From Russula earlei (lineage: Eukaryota > Basidiomycota > Agaricomycetes > Russulales > Russulaceae), in the NCBI GenBank assembly GCA_025769875.1, contig JAGFNK010001112.1, positions 1 to 14,778 on the forward strand: DNA of 14,778 nt, in the 5' to 3' direction. Position 1 is the first letter of the stretch. Each line of letters starts with the position of its first letter. The translations under genes and the position numbers were made by a program. This document shows positions 1-7,718 of the stretch, piece after piece. The notes beneath the pieces are model-generated. The model worked only from the letters and a program-made list of their open reading frames with translations, did no database searches and had not been told where the DNA came from.

Positions 1-194
1 CCTTTGGGGTCAGTGCTGAGGTGATACTGTGCATGTAGCATTGAGGGGTAGATGTTGAGGTGTTTTGCTAACATTTGTTGCATAGTGCACCAGGGTATTG
101 TTGATGTAATGATCTCAATTGCATGGCTCCCTTTCTGCCTATTGATTATCTCTACTGTGAACAAAAACATCTCTGAACCAACACCAACAAAATA

Positions 195-851
195 TCAGGT
201 GAGTAGGAATACCAAAGACTGCCATGATGAACCATTTTTGTCATCCTCTGACTCACTTTCATCCTCCTGTGCTATTGCCACTTTCCTGCATGTTGGAGCA
301 GTAGCAGTTTTGCTTTCCCTCTGCATCATGACTTCAACAATGCTGTCATTGCTGACATTGCCACTCTTGTCTTGCTGCACAGGGGAATCTACAACTGAGT
401 TGTCATCATTGTCTGTGGCTAGCTCTGCAAGAACTTCCTGGTGGAGAAGTGCTCAAATTGCAATGGAAGCTTGGTGGATAGGTCATGGCTCATTTGGAGC
501 TTCATGTCCCTCACCAGGAGGAGGGGGCAATGCCATGGGTGGTTTTTTGGCTTGGGATGAAGATGCAGCAGCCATTGCACCACAGGAATGTGTCACATGC
601 TGGCCTGGGGCTGCAACACAGTTCTTCTCATCCAGTTCCCCATCTGTCTAGATGGCATCTGCACTCATTCCAGTGCCAATTTTAGGTGTCACATGAGCCA
701 CAGAGTCCAGAGAAGCAGGGTTGGCAGATAAATCATTGGATGTGGTTGAAGGTGCAGTCAGATTCTTCTCTGCCTGTTTTTTGCTTTGGCTGCCCTTTGG
801 TGTGTTGTGACTGCTCCCTTGCCCATGAATAGCAGGCGACAGGTGACACAT
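195..851 (-). pseudogene. Unrecognised decayed reading frame, Ser/Thr/acidic-rich
   Basis: One minus-strand frame stays mostly open from an ATG at 851 down to a TGA at 195 (about 218 codons), broken by a TAG at 648-650 and two TGA codons between about 430 and 490. The predicted peptide is polar and disordered-looking: Lys/Ser/Thr-rich at its start, Pro-rich in the middle, then a Glu/Asp/Ser cluster near the end (EDESESEDDKNG). I recognise no domain. Coding origin is suggested only by the long shared frame and the non-random composition; the opposite strand also has a 199-codon open frame (52-651), which I regard as a shadow. The region has almost no CpG, like its neighbours, so all three internal stops could be deaminated CAG/CGA/TGG codons. 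It may be a remnant of a host gene or of a DNA transposon. Confidence 0.25.
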
Positions 852-941
852 AGCAAAGATAAAAAGGCAACAGATATTTTATGTAAATTCTATTCAAACA
901 TGGAGCATGTGATTGCATGCATTGAATACAAAATACTCCCT

Positions 942-1032
942 CTCCCTATCGCCCTCCCTCTTGCTCACCTTCACTCCTCACCCTACTTCCTTTCCTTCCC
1001 TCCCTCTTCTCTTATGGTCTACCTTCCCTTTG
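942..1032 (+). other. Pyrimidine-rich tract in a non-coding gap
   Basis: This stretch is almost entirely C and T (CTCCC, TTCCTTTCC and similar runs). It lies between the decayed minus-strand frame and the ANTH fragment. Pyrimidine tracts of this kind are common in fungal promoters and upstream of 3' splice sites, but no gene start can be assigned. Apart from this tract and a TTGTAG acceptor-like site at about 1103-1108, I see nothing in 852-1119. Confidence 0.4.
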
Positions 1033-1119
1033 GGTGAATGCCCATACCACACAGCCAAACTGATGACTTGCAGGTCTCATGCATGCTCTCATTTCTTCCT
1101 CATTGTAGGCTGACATCTG

Positions 1120-1437
1120 GTGGTGTTCAAGGCGCTCATTGTTCTCCATACCATGATTTGGAATGGTGCAACAGACAATGTACTTCAATATCTGGCTTCT
1201 TCAGCAGTTTTACAGTTACAAAATGTGGGCACCAGTCAATGGGAAGGTATGTACCATGGATGTGCCCCAGCACCCATATCCCTGCAGGTCCATCTGAACC
1301 AGCTAACTATTTCACTTCAGGTTTCAATGCCCCTACAAATCTTCAGCATTATGCTATGTACCTTGACTCATGCATATGTGCATACCATGAGCTGAAGCAT
1401 GATGCTATACGCATCCAAAACAAAACAAACTGTGACC
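1120..1437 (+). pseudogene. ANTH-domain (AP180/CALM-type) gene fragment with one intron
   Basis: Exon 1120-1246 and exon 1321-1437 join in frame across a 74-bp intron (1247-1320) with GTATGT donor, CTAAC branch point at 1303-1307 and TTCAG acceptor. The peptide matches the core of fungal ANTH proteins, endocytic adaptors that bind phosphoinositides and clathrin at the plasma membrane: VVFKALIVLHTMI.NGATDNVL in exon 1, and N.APTNLQHYAMYLD and YHELKHDAIRIQ in exon 2. No in-frame stop occurs in either exon. Residues I expect to be Arg in this family are Trp, Cys, Cys, His and Cys here, each one CpG transition away from Arg. The phosphoinositide-binding N-terminus and the clathrin-binding tail are absent, so this is a mutated fragment. 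An acceptor-like TTGTAG lies just upstream (ends 1108). The domain call rests on recalled family motifs and is fairly secure. Confidence 0.7.
1247..1320 (+). other. Spliceosomal intron in the ANTH fragment
   Basis: The donor is GTATGT, the branch-point motif CTAAC lies 13 nt before the acceptor, and the acceptor is TTCAG. Removing these 74 bp fuses two ANTH-like peptides in phase at a split Gly codon (G|GT). Its presence shows the fragment derives from genomic DNA and not from a reverse-transcribed mRNA. Confidence 0.7.
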
Positions 1438-1562
1438 TGCCAAAGCCCCTCCATTCCCCCCCTTCCTGTCCTTTCTTCAACCTTGCCCACATACCTGACT
1501 GGTCTCAACTCCCCTCCAGCTCTTGCATCTGTGCATTGTGTTGAATATGTATGTTGTTGTAG

Positions 1563-1838
1563 ATGCTTTTCCATGTGTGGGACGTCTTGCTTCTCAATGG
1601 ACTTGATGTCCTGTTCCACATTGTGCTGGCCATACTCAAAAGCCATGAGGTGGAGCTCCTCCATTGTGACCCAATTCCTGTGGTCTACATTGCACTCAAG
1701 AGCCTCCTGACACAGATACCTTACAAGAGGTCCTCACACAAGATTGCAAACATCACCACTGCCATACATGAGGGCACTCAGCCCAAATGCCTCCATCTCC
1801 CCCCTCGTGCACAACTGCAATTGCTGCCTTCATGTTAA
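1563..1838 (+). pseudogene. TBC (Rab GTPase-activating) domain exon fragment
   Basis: The first ~50 residues resemble the late part of the TBC domain, which stimulates GTP hydrolysis by Rab GTPases in membrane traffic: VWDVLLLNGLDVLF, then LAILKSHEVELL and a YIALKSLL segment. The exon begins right after a TTGTTGTAG acceptor at 1554-1562, as expected for an internal exon. Positions where I expect Arg in this family (before VWD and after DVLF) are His, again consistent with CpG decay. From about 1714 to the TAA at 1836 the similarity stops and the sequence looks random. The catalytic Arg and Gln fingers lie upstream in a full domain and are missing. It sits only 125 bp after the ANTH fragment, a different gene family, so the two form a chimeric pile-up and not one normal gene. 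Confidence 0.55.
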
Positions 1839-1856
1839 GGCTCCAAAGTGCCTTAA
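1832..1856. repeat. 25-bp direct repeat, copy 1
   Basis: The repeat begins ATGTTAAGGCTCC and ends GCCTTAA; it contains the palindrome TTAAGGC-N8-GCCTTAA (1835-1856). The first 24 bp recur exactly at 9886-9909, and the 25th base is recovered there once the inverted-repeat element is removed. It marks a sharp change from CpG-free sequence on its left to CpG-containing sequence on its right. Confidence 0.9.
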
Positions 1857-1943
1857 ATAAGATCAATGGTCGCGTCTATAAACGTGTCCTACCAATGCAG
1901 ATATGCTTGAGTCAAGCAAGCAATACTCGTGGAGGGGAAGGAG
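1857..1943. other. 87-bp non-LTR segment between the direct repeat and the LTR
   Basis: This piece is neither part of the CpG-free block to its left nor of the LTR. It contains several CpG and ends in the purine run GGAGGGGAAGGAG (1931-1943) directly against the TGTTA end of the LTR. It is probably flanking DNA that travelled with the retrotransposon fragment. A short plus-strand open frame starting in the repeat runs through it, with no recognisable product. Confidence 0.5.
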
Positions 1944-2063
1944 TGTTAGATCCTTCTAGAGTATGACAACAAGATGAGAGGGGCTCTGCAGACGGGGTAG
2001 GAGTCAACCGTTTGGGATTAGCAAACTAAGTCGAGCTTAAGGCTCAACTGTTTCTACTGGGGG

Positions 2064-2072
2064 CTTTATATA
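2064..2072 (-). promoter_or_regulatory. TATA box of the LTR promoter
   Basis: The minus strand reads TATATAAAG here, embedded in a small inverted repeat GGGCT-ATATAA-AGCCC (2061-2076). It lies about 350 bp into the 477-bp LTR, where the U3/R boundary of an LTR promoter is expected. It favours the minus orientation of the LTR. Confidence 0.5.
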
Positions 2073-2137
2073 GCCCTACAGGGATAAGGTTCATGCTACT
2101 GTAGTACTGGTTGGTGCTATAGAAGCAAAAGGTGGCT

Positions 2138-2267
2138 CATAGAAGCGAAGTTGCTTCTATGTAAACGATCTCGGTGCTGGAAGCATTAAGTGCTTCCCCA
2201 ATCAAGGAATCAACGTACGTGGCGGTACAGGAACATCTGGGACAGAAGCAATGCTACTCATTGCTTC
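2138..2267. other. Cluster of three GAAGC/GCTTC stem-loops in U3
   Basis: Three inverted repeats share the core GAAGC...GCTTC: CATAGAAGC-6 nt-GCTTCTATG (2138-2161, 9-bp stem), GGAAGC-7 nt-GCTTCC (2179-2197) and GAAGCAATG-5 nt-CATTGCTTC (2245-2267, 9-bp stem). An extra ATAGAAGC lies at 2119-2126. On the minus strand they sit upstream of the TATA box, so they could be paired transcription-factor sites; in the element RNA they would be hairpins near the 3' end. Confidence 0.7.
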
Positions 2268-2423
2268 TTCAGTACATCTTCTGAAAGATACAATCAACGC
2301 GTTCCGAATGTGATATCAACGAACATAAACGATCAAGATCTGATGCATGCATAATGGAAACAGTGCAGTCCATAGTTCAGGTGTTCCGGCATCTTCCGGA
2401 CCCCAAACCACTCGGTAACATTA

Positions 2424-2433
2424 CCCCTCCTTC
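2424..2433 (-). other. Polypurine tract (plus-strand primer of the retrotransposon)
   Basis: The minus strand reads GAAGGAGGGG, then TAA, then the TGTTACC start of the LTR. Position and composition fit the RNase H-resistant primer for second-strand DNA synthesis. Confidence 0.65.
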
Positions 2434-2461
2434 AGATTGGTGGTTCCACACACCAACAATT

Positions 2462-4204
2462 CTAAAACCGAGTGGTGGGGTCAACGCTATCATCATCAAG
2501 GGGAGGAGGTGATGCGGTGAAGGTGTATTGGCCTTCTTCTGCTGCCTCATAGGCAGCCAATGCTAAGGCTACTATCGCCTCTGACTCCTTAGCAGTGGCT
2601 GAAGGAGACATGATCTGTGGGAGTCTGTCAGAGTCCCTAGGTAACCTCCGGACTGGAGGTGTGTCTGAGCGAAGAGGAGTCGTAGTGGGAGGTTCTTGAA
2701 AGGTCCTAGACCCTTCTCCTTTCACTACCTGCAAGATGCGCGGGTTAGCAGTGTCCTCCCTCTCCTGGTCGGACTTCCTCTTCCTGCTTGGGTGTGCCTG
2801 TTCCCATCCTCAGTGAAAAGGGCATGATCTGAGTGGTGTATAGGAACGATGATAGGGAGGCACTAGGCAATGTGAGGCAGCGTCTGCTGCCAGTTGGTCG
2901 TGGCAATATTGGTGGGGCAGTGGACAGTACTTGTTAAAATTTCCTACCTCGCCACAATACTTGCATCAGTTCCTTTTCCTCCTCCCTTCTATCATGTTCA
3001 GTTGCTGAGGCTCCGGAATGAAGTCAGCCGTTGCAGTAGACGCTTCCCCACTGCTGCTATAGGAATGATAATAGATAGAGCTCTGGGGGGAAGGGTTTGG
3101 TGACACTTCCAATCCTGCTCCTCCTCGAAGGCGCATACCAGACATGGTTTGGAGGACATTCATCTCCTCTTCCAAATACCCTAGCACCATCGTAGGTGTG
3201 GGGCTGGCTGGTACTGGTTCTGGGTCGGGGGTAGCATACCCCTGAGCGATGTCTGCCAATGGCAGCTGAGGGACGAAGATGGGTAGAGGGGGAGTGGGCT
3301 GCCCAGCCCGATAGTTGGTGAGGAGTTCTTCAGCCCAGACACCTGGAGGGGTTTCTCCCTGGCTACAGCCTGCTTCAATGAACTCCCAACAACGTGAGCG
3401 TACTTTGGCTGCCGCCATTCTCTCCTTGGCTTCAGCCCTGTCTCTCTCTACTCCTCGCTTCTCAGCTAGGTACTTGCTGAGCTTGTAGCGCAGCTGCTTC
3501 TCCTCTTCTTCGAGCACCTTATAGTTAGCTTCCAGCGTCTCTTGTAAGGTGTAAAGATGGTCCAAGCAGTAGAGTTCTGCCTGCAGCCCATAGTCGCCTA
3601 GCAGGTAGAGGGTCTGTCTCCAGCGCCCTTCGAACTGCCTCTCTGTGTCGAAGCAGTCTAAGTCATGTTCGTCTTGGCCATAGTTATAGAGGTTATAGCA
3701 AGGGGTGGCCTGGAGGATCTCGCCATAGTCTGCATGGCCTTCTCCATTCTTCCCCCTCACTCTTGGCTCTCCCAAGGCAACGTCATAGGCCACATACCTG
3801 GCCAGTTTGTTGCCCCAAGTCATGCCATCAGGGATGTCAATCCCTGTGTGGTGTCTGTCAGCGTCCCATCATACCCAAGGCTCTCCAGGGTGGGCATCCT
3901 GGTCAAGAGTGCTGGTGGGGGACGTCACATCCCAATCCCCAGGCTGAACGTCGACTTGGTCAGCAGGGGGTCCAAATTCGAGAGGACGCATATCTGCTTC
4001 TCCTTCTCCAGTGTTATGTTCATCCATTCCTTGGAAGAAGGCGAGGAGGGAAGCATTGGGAGTGGTGATTTCAAGTGGCCCCTCTACACCAGAGAGGTCG
4101 GATTGGGGAACGATTTCATTAGTGGGAGTTTGGGACATTTGTGAGCGACGATATGGGGATGAGGAAGTAGAGGGCATCTTTCGCTGGACTTTTATAACCC
4201 GTAT
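2462..4204 (-). pseudogene. C-terminal Pol extension with coiled coil and second zinc-knuckle-like motif
   Basis: The integrase/chromodomain frame continues without a shift for about 580 more codons to a TAG at 2462, broken only by TGA codons at 3869-3871, 2966-2968 and about 2809-2811. It begins Ser/Thr/Pro-rich and acidic (about 3870-4177). The next block (2969-3823) holds an aromatic patch, a likely coiled coil rich in Glu, Lys, Arg and Leu (3390-3600; includes LEANYKVLEEEEKQLRYKL), a Pro-rich linker and a tail GRRKRN. Next comes CKYCGEVGNFNKYC (C-x2-C-x4-N-x4-C), a CCHC knuckle with Asn in place of His, followed by PLPHQYC and more Cys/His. The end is a Ser/Thr/Pro-rich then Ala/Glu-rich stretch. 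Ty3/gypsy Pol normally ends at or soon after the chromodomain. A nucleic-acid-binding or virus-like-particle role is inference. It could instead be a separate third ORF whose start has been lost. Confidence 0.6.
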
Positions 4205-5558
4205 GGCCGTGGGGTTCTTTCTGTGATATTCCTCTATTAGTCTAGACGCTTTGATGTTCTCTACTGGCTCCCAAGAGTCATGGGCTTCGGAGTACCCTTC
4301 CCACCGGACTTGATACTCCAGTTGTTTCCTCCTTCCAGTTCATCTCAAACCTAAAATCATTGCTACTTCATATTCCTCTTCTCCTTCCACCAATTCTGCT
4401 TCTGGATTGGTGTAGTTGGCCCCATGCTCCTCGGTTTCCTTGTAAGGTGTCAATAAGGAGGCATGAAACACATTATGGATCCTCCAGTGGCTAGGGAGAT
4501 CCAATCTGTATGTCACCGGACTAATCACCTCCATGATTTCAAAGGGCCCATATCGTTTTGGGCGTAGTTTCACTGTAGGATGTGTCGTTTTTAGGTTGGT
4601 GCTGTCGAGCCATACCCTTTCTCCTTTCTGATAAGGTTGGAAACTACTTCTTCGCTTCCACATTAGGGAAGCGATCTTCATCGCTTCTTGTGCCTGTGAT
4701 CTCGCTTCTGGATCTGGACTTTCCAATTGTCTATTCTTGGTATCTTGCTTCCCCGATTTGGCTGGTGTGCCTTGGGCAGTAAAGCCCATCCATAAGAAGA
4801 AAGGGGATTGTCTGGTTGTCTCTGAAACGTTAGAATTCATCGTGTATTGCACCAGAGGCAGCCATTCCACCCAATCATCTTGTTGGTGGTTGCAAAAGAT
4901 TCTTAGCGATGTTTCCATCGTCTGATTCGTTCTTTCTGATTGTCCATCTGTCTGGGGATGGTAGGCAGTGCTGATATTCTGTTTGATATGCAGCTGGTCG
5001 CAAAGTTCCCTAATGAACTTGGAACTTATTAGTTTATCTCGATCGGATATGATCTTGCTTGGTACTCCCACAAATGGGAATATTCTGTCCTTGTAGAGCT
5101 GTGCTAGCTCTTCTGCGTCCATTTCTTCTTTGCAAGGAAGCAAGATGACGCCTTTAGTACAATCGTGGTCAGTGACAGTCAATATACTGTCGTATCCTTT
5201 CGACTTCGGCAATTTGACCACAAAGTCCATGCTGACAGTCTGAGAAGGGAGTAGCCCCTTCTTCCGGTGGAATGGGATACAAGGGAGGTCGATTTGGATG
5301 AGTGTTTGACTTGTTACTTTGGCAAATTGCGCATCCTTCCACATATCGATCGACAAAGCGTCTTATGGTGGGCCACCAGTAGTATCGCATCATTCCCAGT
5401 AATGTTTTAGCTTTGCCTGGGTGTCCTGCTGTGGGACTGTCATGATACTGTTCCAGTAACGGTCCTGTGGGTTCCTTCGTCGCCTGTAACCACCAAGGCT
5501 TCATTCTTCCACCATAAGTTATGTCGCTTCTCCAGTCGGTGTCTCTGTACCCAATCAA
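4205..5558 (-). pseudogene. Integrase with zinc-binding, DDE core and chromodomain
   Basis: The enzyme inserts the element's DNA copy into the genome. The 129-codon frame 5169-5558 carries the HHCC zinc-binding region (YHDSPTAGHPG...GCAICQSN). After a frameshift near 5260 the 338-codon frame 4340-5356 carries the catalytic core: Asp44 (SMDF), Asp105 (ISDRD) and Glu141 (DGQSER), with 35 residues between the last two, a textbook D,D35E triad. The conserved GERVWLD and HNVFHASLL segments follow. The chromodomain (4205-4378) reads EYEVAMILGLR, a TGA at 4340-4342, then LEYQVRWEGYSEAHDSWEPV. Chromodomains bind methylated histone H3 and steer chromoviruses to heterochromatin. The TGA sits where an Arg/Lys codon would be expected, and C-to-T decay of CGA is the simplest explanation. 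Integrase call very secure; the copy is broken. Confidence 0.9.
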
Positions 5559-5964
5559 GTAACTTTAATCGGTGTCTTTCTTCCCCTTGTTGGTTCTTTA
5601 TCCATTCTTCCAATGCAGTAGTGTGCATTACTCGAATAAAAAGATGGTCAGGTAGCGCGACCACTTCTTCTTTATCCCCTTGTCCATCGTCAAGGTCAGG
5701 TCTCCTTGACAGGGCATCTGCTTTATTCCTTGCCCCTGCCTGATGTTTCAATTCTAAGTCGAAGTCCGCCAAGAAGGTAATGTATCTTGCCACTCGACCA
5801 TTTATTCGCTGAGGGTGTCGGTAATGCAACAGGTTCGCATGGTCTGTATAAACCACCACCTTATGCTTTGCTCCCATGAGTAGGTGTCGCCAGTGTTTCA
5901 AGGCTCGCACCATGGCTAAGAACTCTTTGTCCCATATGTCGTAGTTCTTTTCTGCTTGTTTCAA
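5440..5964 (-). pseudogene. Ty3/gypsy RNase H domain
   Basis: The 174-codon frame starts KQAEKNYDIWDKEFLAMVRA, followed by LKHWRHLLMGAKH, VYTDHANLLHY, YITFLADFDLELKH and NKADALSRRPD, the standard signature series of Ty3/gypsy RNase H and its connection to integrase. The domain degrades the RNA strand of the RNA:DNA hybrid during reverse transcription. The catalytic Asp of YTDH is visible; the first catalytic Asp lies upstream in the preceding frame (LEVDS at about 6047-6061). The frame overlaps the upstream frame (5861-6328) and the downstream integrase frame (5169-5558); indels near 6040 and 5500 separate them. At its end, similarity passes into the integrase frame about 50 bp before the stop. 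Confidence 0.88.
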
Positions 5965-6328
5965 GGCTGCTGAGAAGTAACCTATTGGCCTCCTCTTTCC
6001 TTGTTCGTCCTTCTGGAATAATACTGCTCCAATGGCATAATTGGACGCTGTCTACTTCCAGTTCAAAGGGTCGCTCCTCATCAGGATGGAGCAGGACAGG
6101 GTCAGAAGATACTATCTGGATAAGTCGTTCCAGAGCATCTTTGCATTCTTGGGTCCATTCAAATGGCACCCCTTTCTTTGTCAAGGCAATAATGGGTCGA
6201 GCAATCTGACTGAATCCTCGAATGAAAGCCCTATTGTAACTGAGGACTCCCATGACTTTGCGCACTTCGTGTACGTCCTTGATTTCCCGAGGCCAGTCCA
6301 GTGATTCCTCGGACTTTGGAGGCCTCAA
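5861..6328 (-). pseudogene. Reverse transcriptase thumb/connection segment
   Basis: This frame carries the part between the RT palm and RNase H: VHEVRKVMGVLSYNRAFIRG, FSQIARPIIALTKKGVPFEW, CKDALERLIQIVSSDPVL, then FELEVDS, the start of RNase H. The first 12 codons and everything after about 6045 are out of frame relative to the ancestral product: just after LEVDSVQLC the conserved continuation moves to another frame, and after that this frame is a shadow of RNase H. Two indels (about 6330 and 6040) therefore bracket the segment. Confidence 0.82.
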
Positions 6329-7338
6329 TCTTCATCTTCCCTTCGTCTATGTCCCATCCTAGCATAGGTTAGTTTTCGCACCATGAACTGGCACTTCTGG
6401 GGTTTCAGGAAGTATGACTTCTTCTGCATCAGCGTGAGTAGTTCGTTGACACATTGCTCATGGATTTCTAGTTGTTCAGGACTGTCCCCCGTGGCAATTC
6501 CAAAGTCATCCAGATAGTTGACCGTGTATTCTGCCCATCGGTCCAGCCAGTCACTGAAGTCTCTTCTCATCAGCCTAGTAAAGAAGGCTGGTGCGTTCTT
6601 GAGCCCAAAATACATGACGTTGGGCAGGTAGGTTCCATATGGCGTCTTGAAGGCTGCCTTCCAGCGATCTCCTTCTGCCAGTCGCACATTATTGTATCCC
6701 CATCGTATATCGAATTTGGAGAAGACCTTTTTCCCTCGGAGTCTTTCCACCTCTTGTTCCAGATGTGGTAAAGGTTCATTGTCTCGTCTGGTCCACTGAT
6801 TTAGTCGTCGATAGTCTACAATGATCCTCTTCTCCTTGCTGTCCTTCTTGCCAATGAAGAACACTGGAGATGTGTAGCTGGATGGACCTGGAGTGATGTA
6901 TCGCTTCTCTACTTCATCAGCTAGGAATTTCTTGAGGTATTCTTGCTCATCTCGTGTTAGGGGGTACACTTTGCAGTTTAGTTCCTTTGGTGCGTCAGGT
7001 AACAGCTCTATCTGCATGTCTGGTTCCCTTGGTGGTGGGAACCTCTGGGACTTCTCTTCTGAGAAGACATCTGCAAAGCGGTGGAATTGCTTTGGAACAT
7101 TGGCAAGGGGATCCTCTCCTTCCTGTGGTTTAATCGACTGCTGGGCCCACTTCTGAGCAATAGTCGTCTTTTGTAGGTAAATGGCTTCCCCTTTCTTCAA
7201 TTGTCGGTTTTCATCTCTTGCTCGCTTTTGGAGTTTTGTGACATAGAGATCCAGGTACTTGTATCGAGCAGTCTCAATCTGTACCGTTCCTTCCATCAGC
7301 TGTCCTTTCTTCCAGTTGATGGTGGGGGTCGAATTCAT
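6325..7338 (-). pseudogene. Reverse transcriptase (fingers and palm)
   Basis: This 337-codon frame contains a linker rich in charged residues (1-100), then the RT domain: VYPLTRDEQEYLKKFLADE (about 124-142), SPVFFIGKKD and IIVDYRRLN (fingers), FSKFDIRWGYNNVRL with catalytic Asp210, FKTPYGTYLPNVMYFGLKNAP (230-250), and YLDD at 275-278 with the other two catalytic aspartates. It copies element RNA into DNA inside cytoplasmic particles. The last ~15 residues are out of frame; the conserved LGWDIDEGKM segment continues in another frame. The first residues (TINWKKGQL) join the protease C-terminus in an adjacent frame, apparently through one extra C in a run of five at 7326-7330. All catalytic residues are intact, so decay is recent relative to the second element. 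Confidence 0.92.
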
Positions 7339-7712
7339 ATAGGAAGGGATATCCCAGGATGACCCGATCCGTTCCTAAATCTGTGAGATAGAACCTTTGC
7401 AAGCTCTCCTTCTCCTTGTATCGGACGCGAAGCCAGCAGTAATGGGTGAGTTCCCCTTGCTTATTCTGGGTTCCGTCGAACGTTTCGTACTACCATGGGT
7501 TCATGTAGTTCTTGTTTCCCAATCTTCAGTCTTTTCCAAGCTGAGTGATCGATGAAGTTCTCTGTTGCTCCACTGTCCAGTAGAGCAGATTCCTCGGCCG
7601 TTGTGTGTGCAGTGATGAAAGTGAACGGAATATTCATAGCATTCAGTCTTCTAATGTACACTTGCAACACACTATTCTTCCTAAGCCAGGCCGTCGACTT
7701 AGGTGTTCCTAA
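7331..7712 (-). pseudogene. Retroviral-type aspartic protease, frameshifted
   Basis: The -1 frame entered at the slippery site reads LGTPKSTAWLRKN, then INPF-like NIPFTF and ALLDSGATENFIDH; the active-site Asp-Ser-Gly is at about 7575-7583. This is the pepsin-like half-enzyme that dimerises to cut Gag-Pol. The frame ends at a TAA at 7461. The C-terminal half lies in another frame (7330-7455): HYCWLRVRY, then TDRVILGYPFL with the conserved ILG.PFL flap/turn. One extra base near 7480-7490 explains the break. Family and order are clear; the copy is inactive. Confidence 0.8.
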
Positions 7713-7718
7713 AAACCC
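7680..7718 (-). promoter_or_regulatory. Programmed -1 ribosomal frameshift signal between gag and pol
   Basis: The minus strand reads G GGT TTT TAG, a heptamer of the X XXY YYZ type (7712-7718) in the Gag frame, with the Gag stop codon immediately after (7709-7711). After an 8-nt spacer comes CCTAAG-12 nt-CTTAGG, a perfect 6-bp stem (7698-7703 with 7680-7685). Slipping back one base leads exactly into the protease frame (LGTPKS). All three standard parts are present at standard spacing. Function is not shown by sequence alone. Confidence 0.7.

Larger units (their letters stand above)
1944..2420 (-). repeat. 3' LTR of the minus-strand chromovirus (477 bp)
   Basis: On the minus strand the LTR starts TGTTACCGAG and ends GGATCTAACA, so the ends are the inverted TGTTA...TAACA typical of retroviral and Ty3/gypsy LTRs. 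A polypurine tract lies 3 bp before its start, and pol-frame coding ends 41 bp upstream. A TATATAAAG box lies inside on the same strand. No second copy is present in the window, so the boundaries rest on the end motifs alone. The stretch between about 2119 and 2267 is rich in GAAGC/GCTTC inverted repeats. Confidence 0.75.

Noticed and set aside
1438..1562. ANTH and TBC fragments as one two-domain gene.
   Set aside because: I know of no such conserved pairing, there is no donor site after the ANTH segment, and the intervening sequence shows no coding signal.
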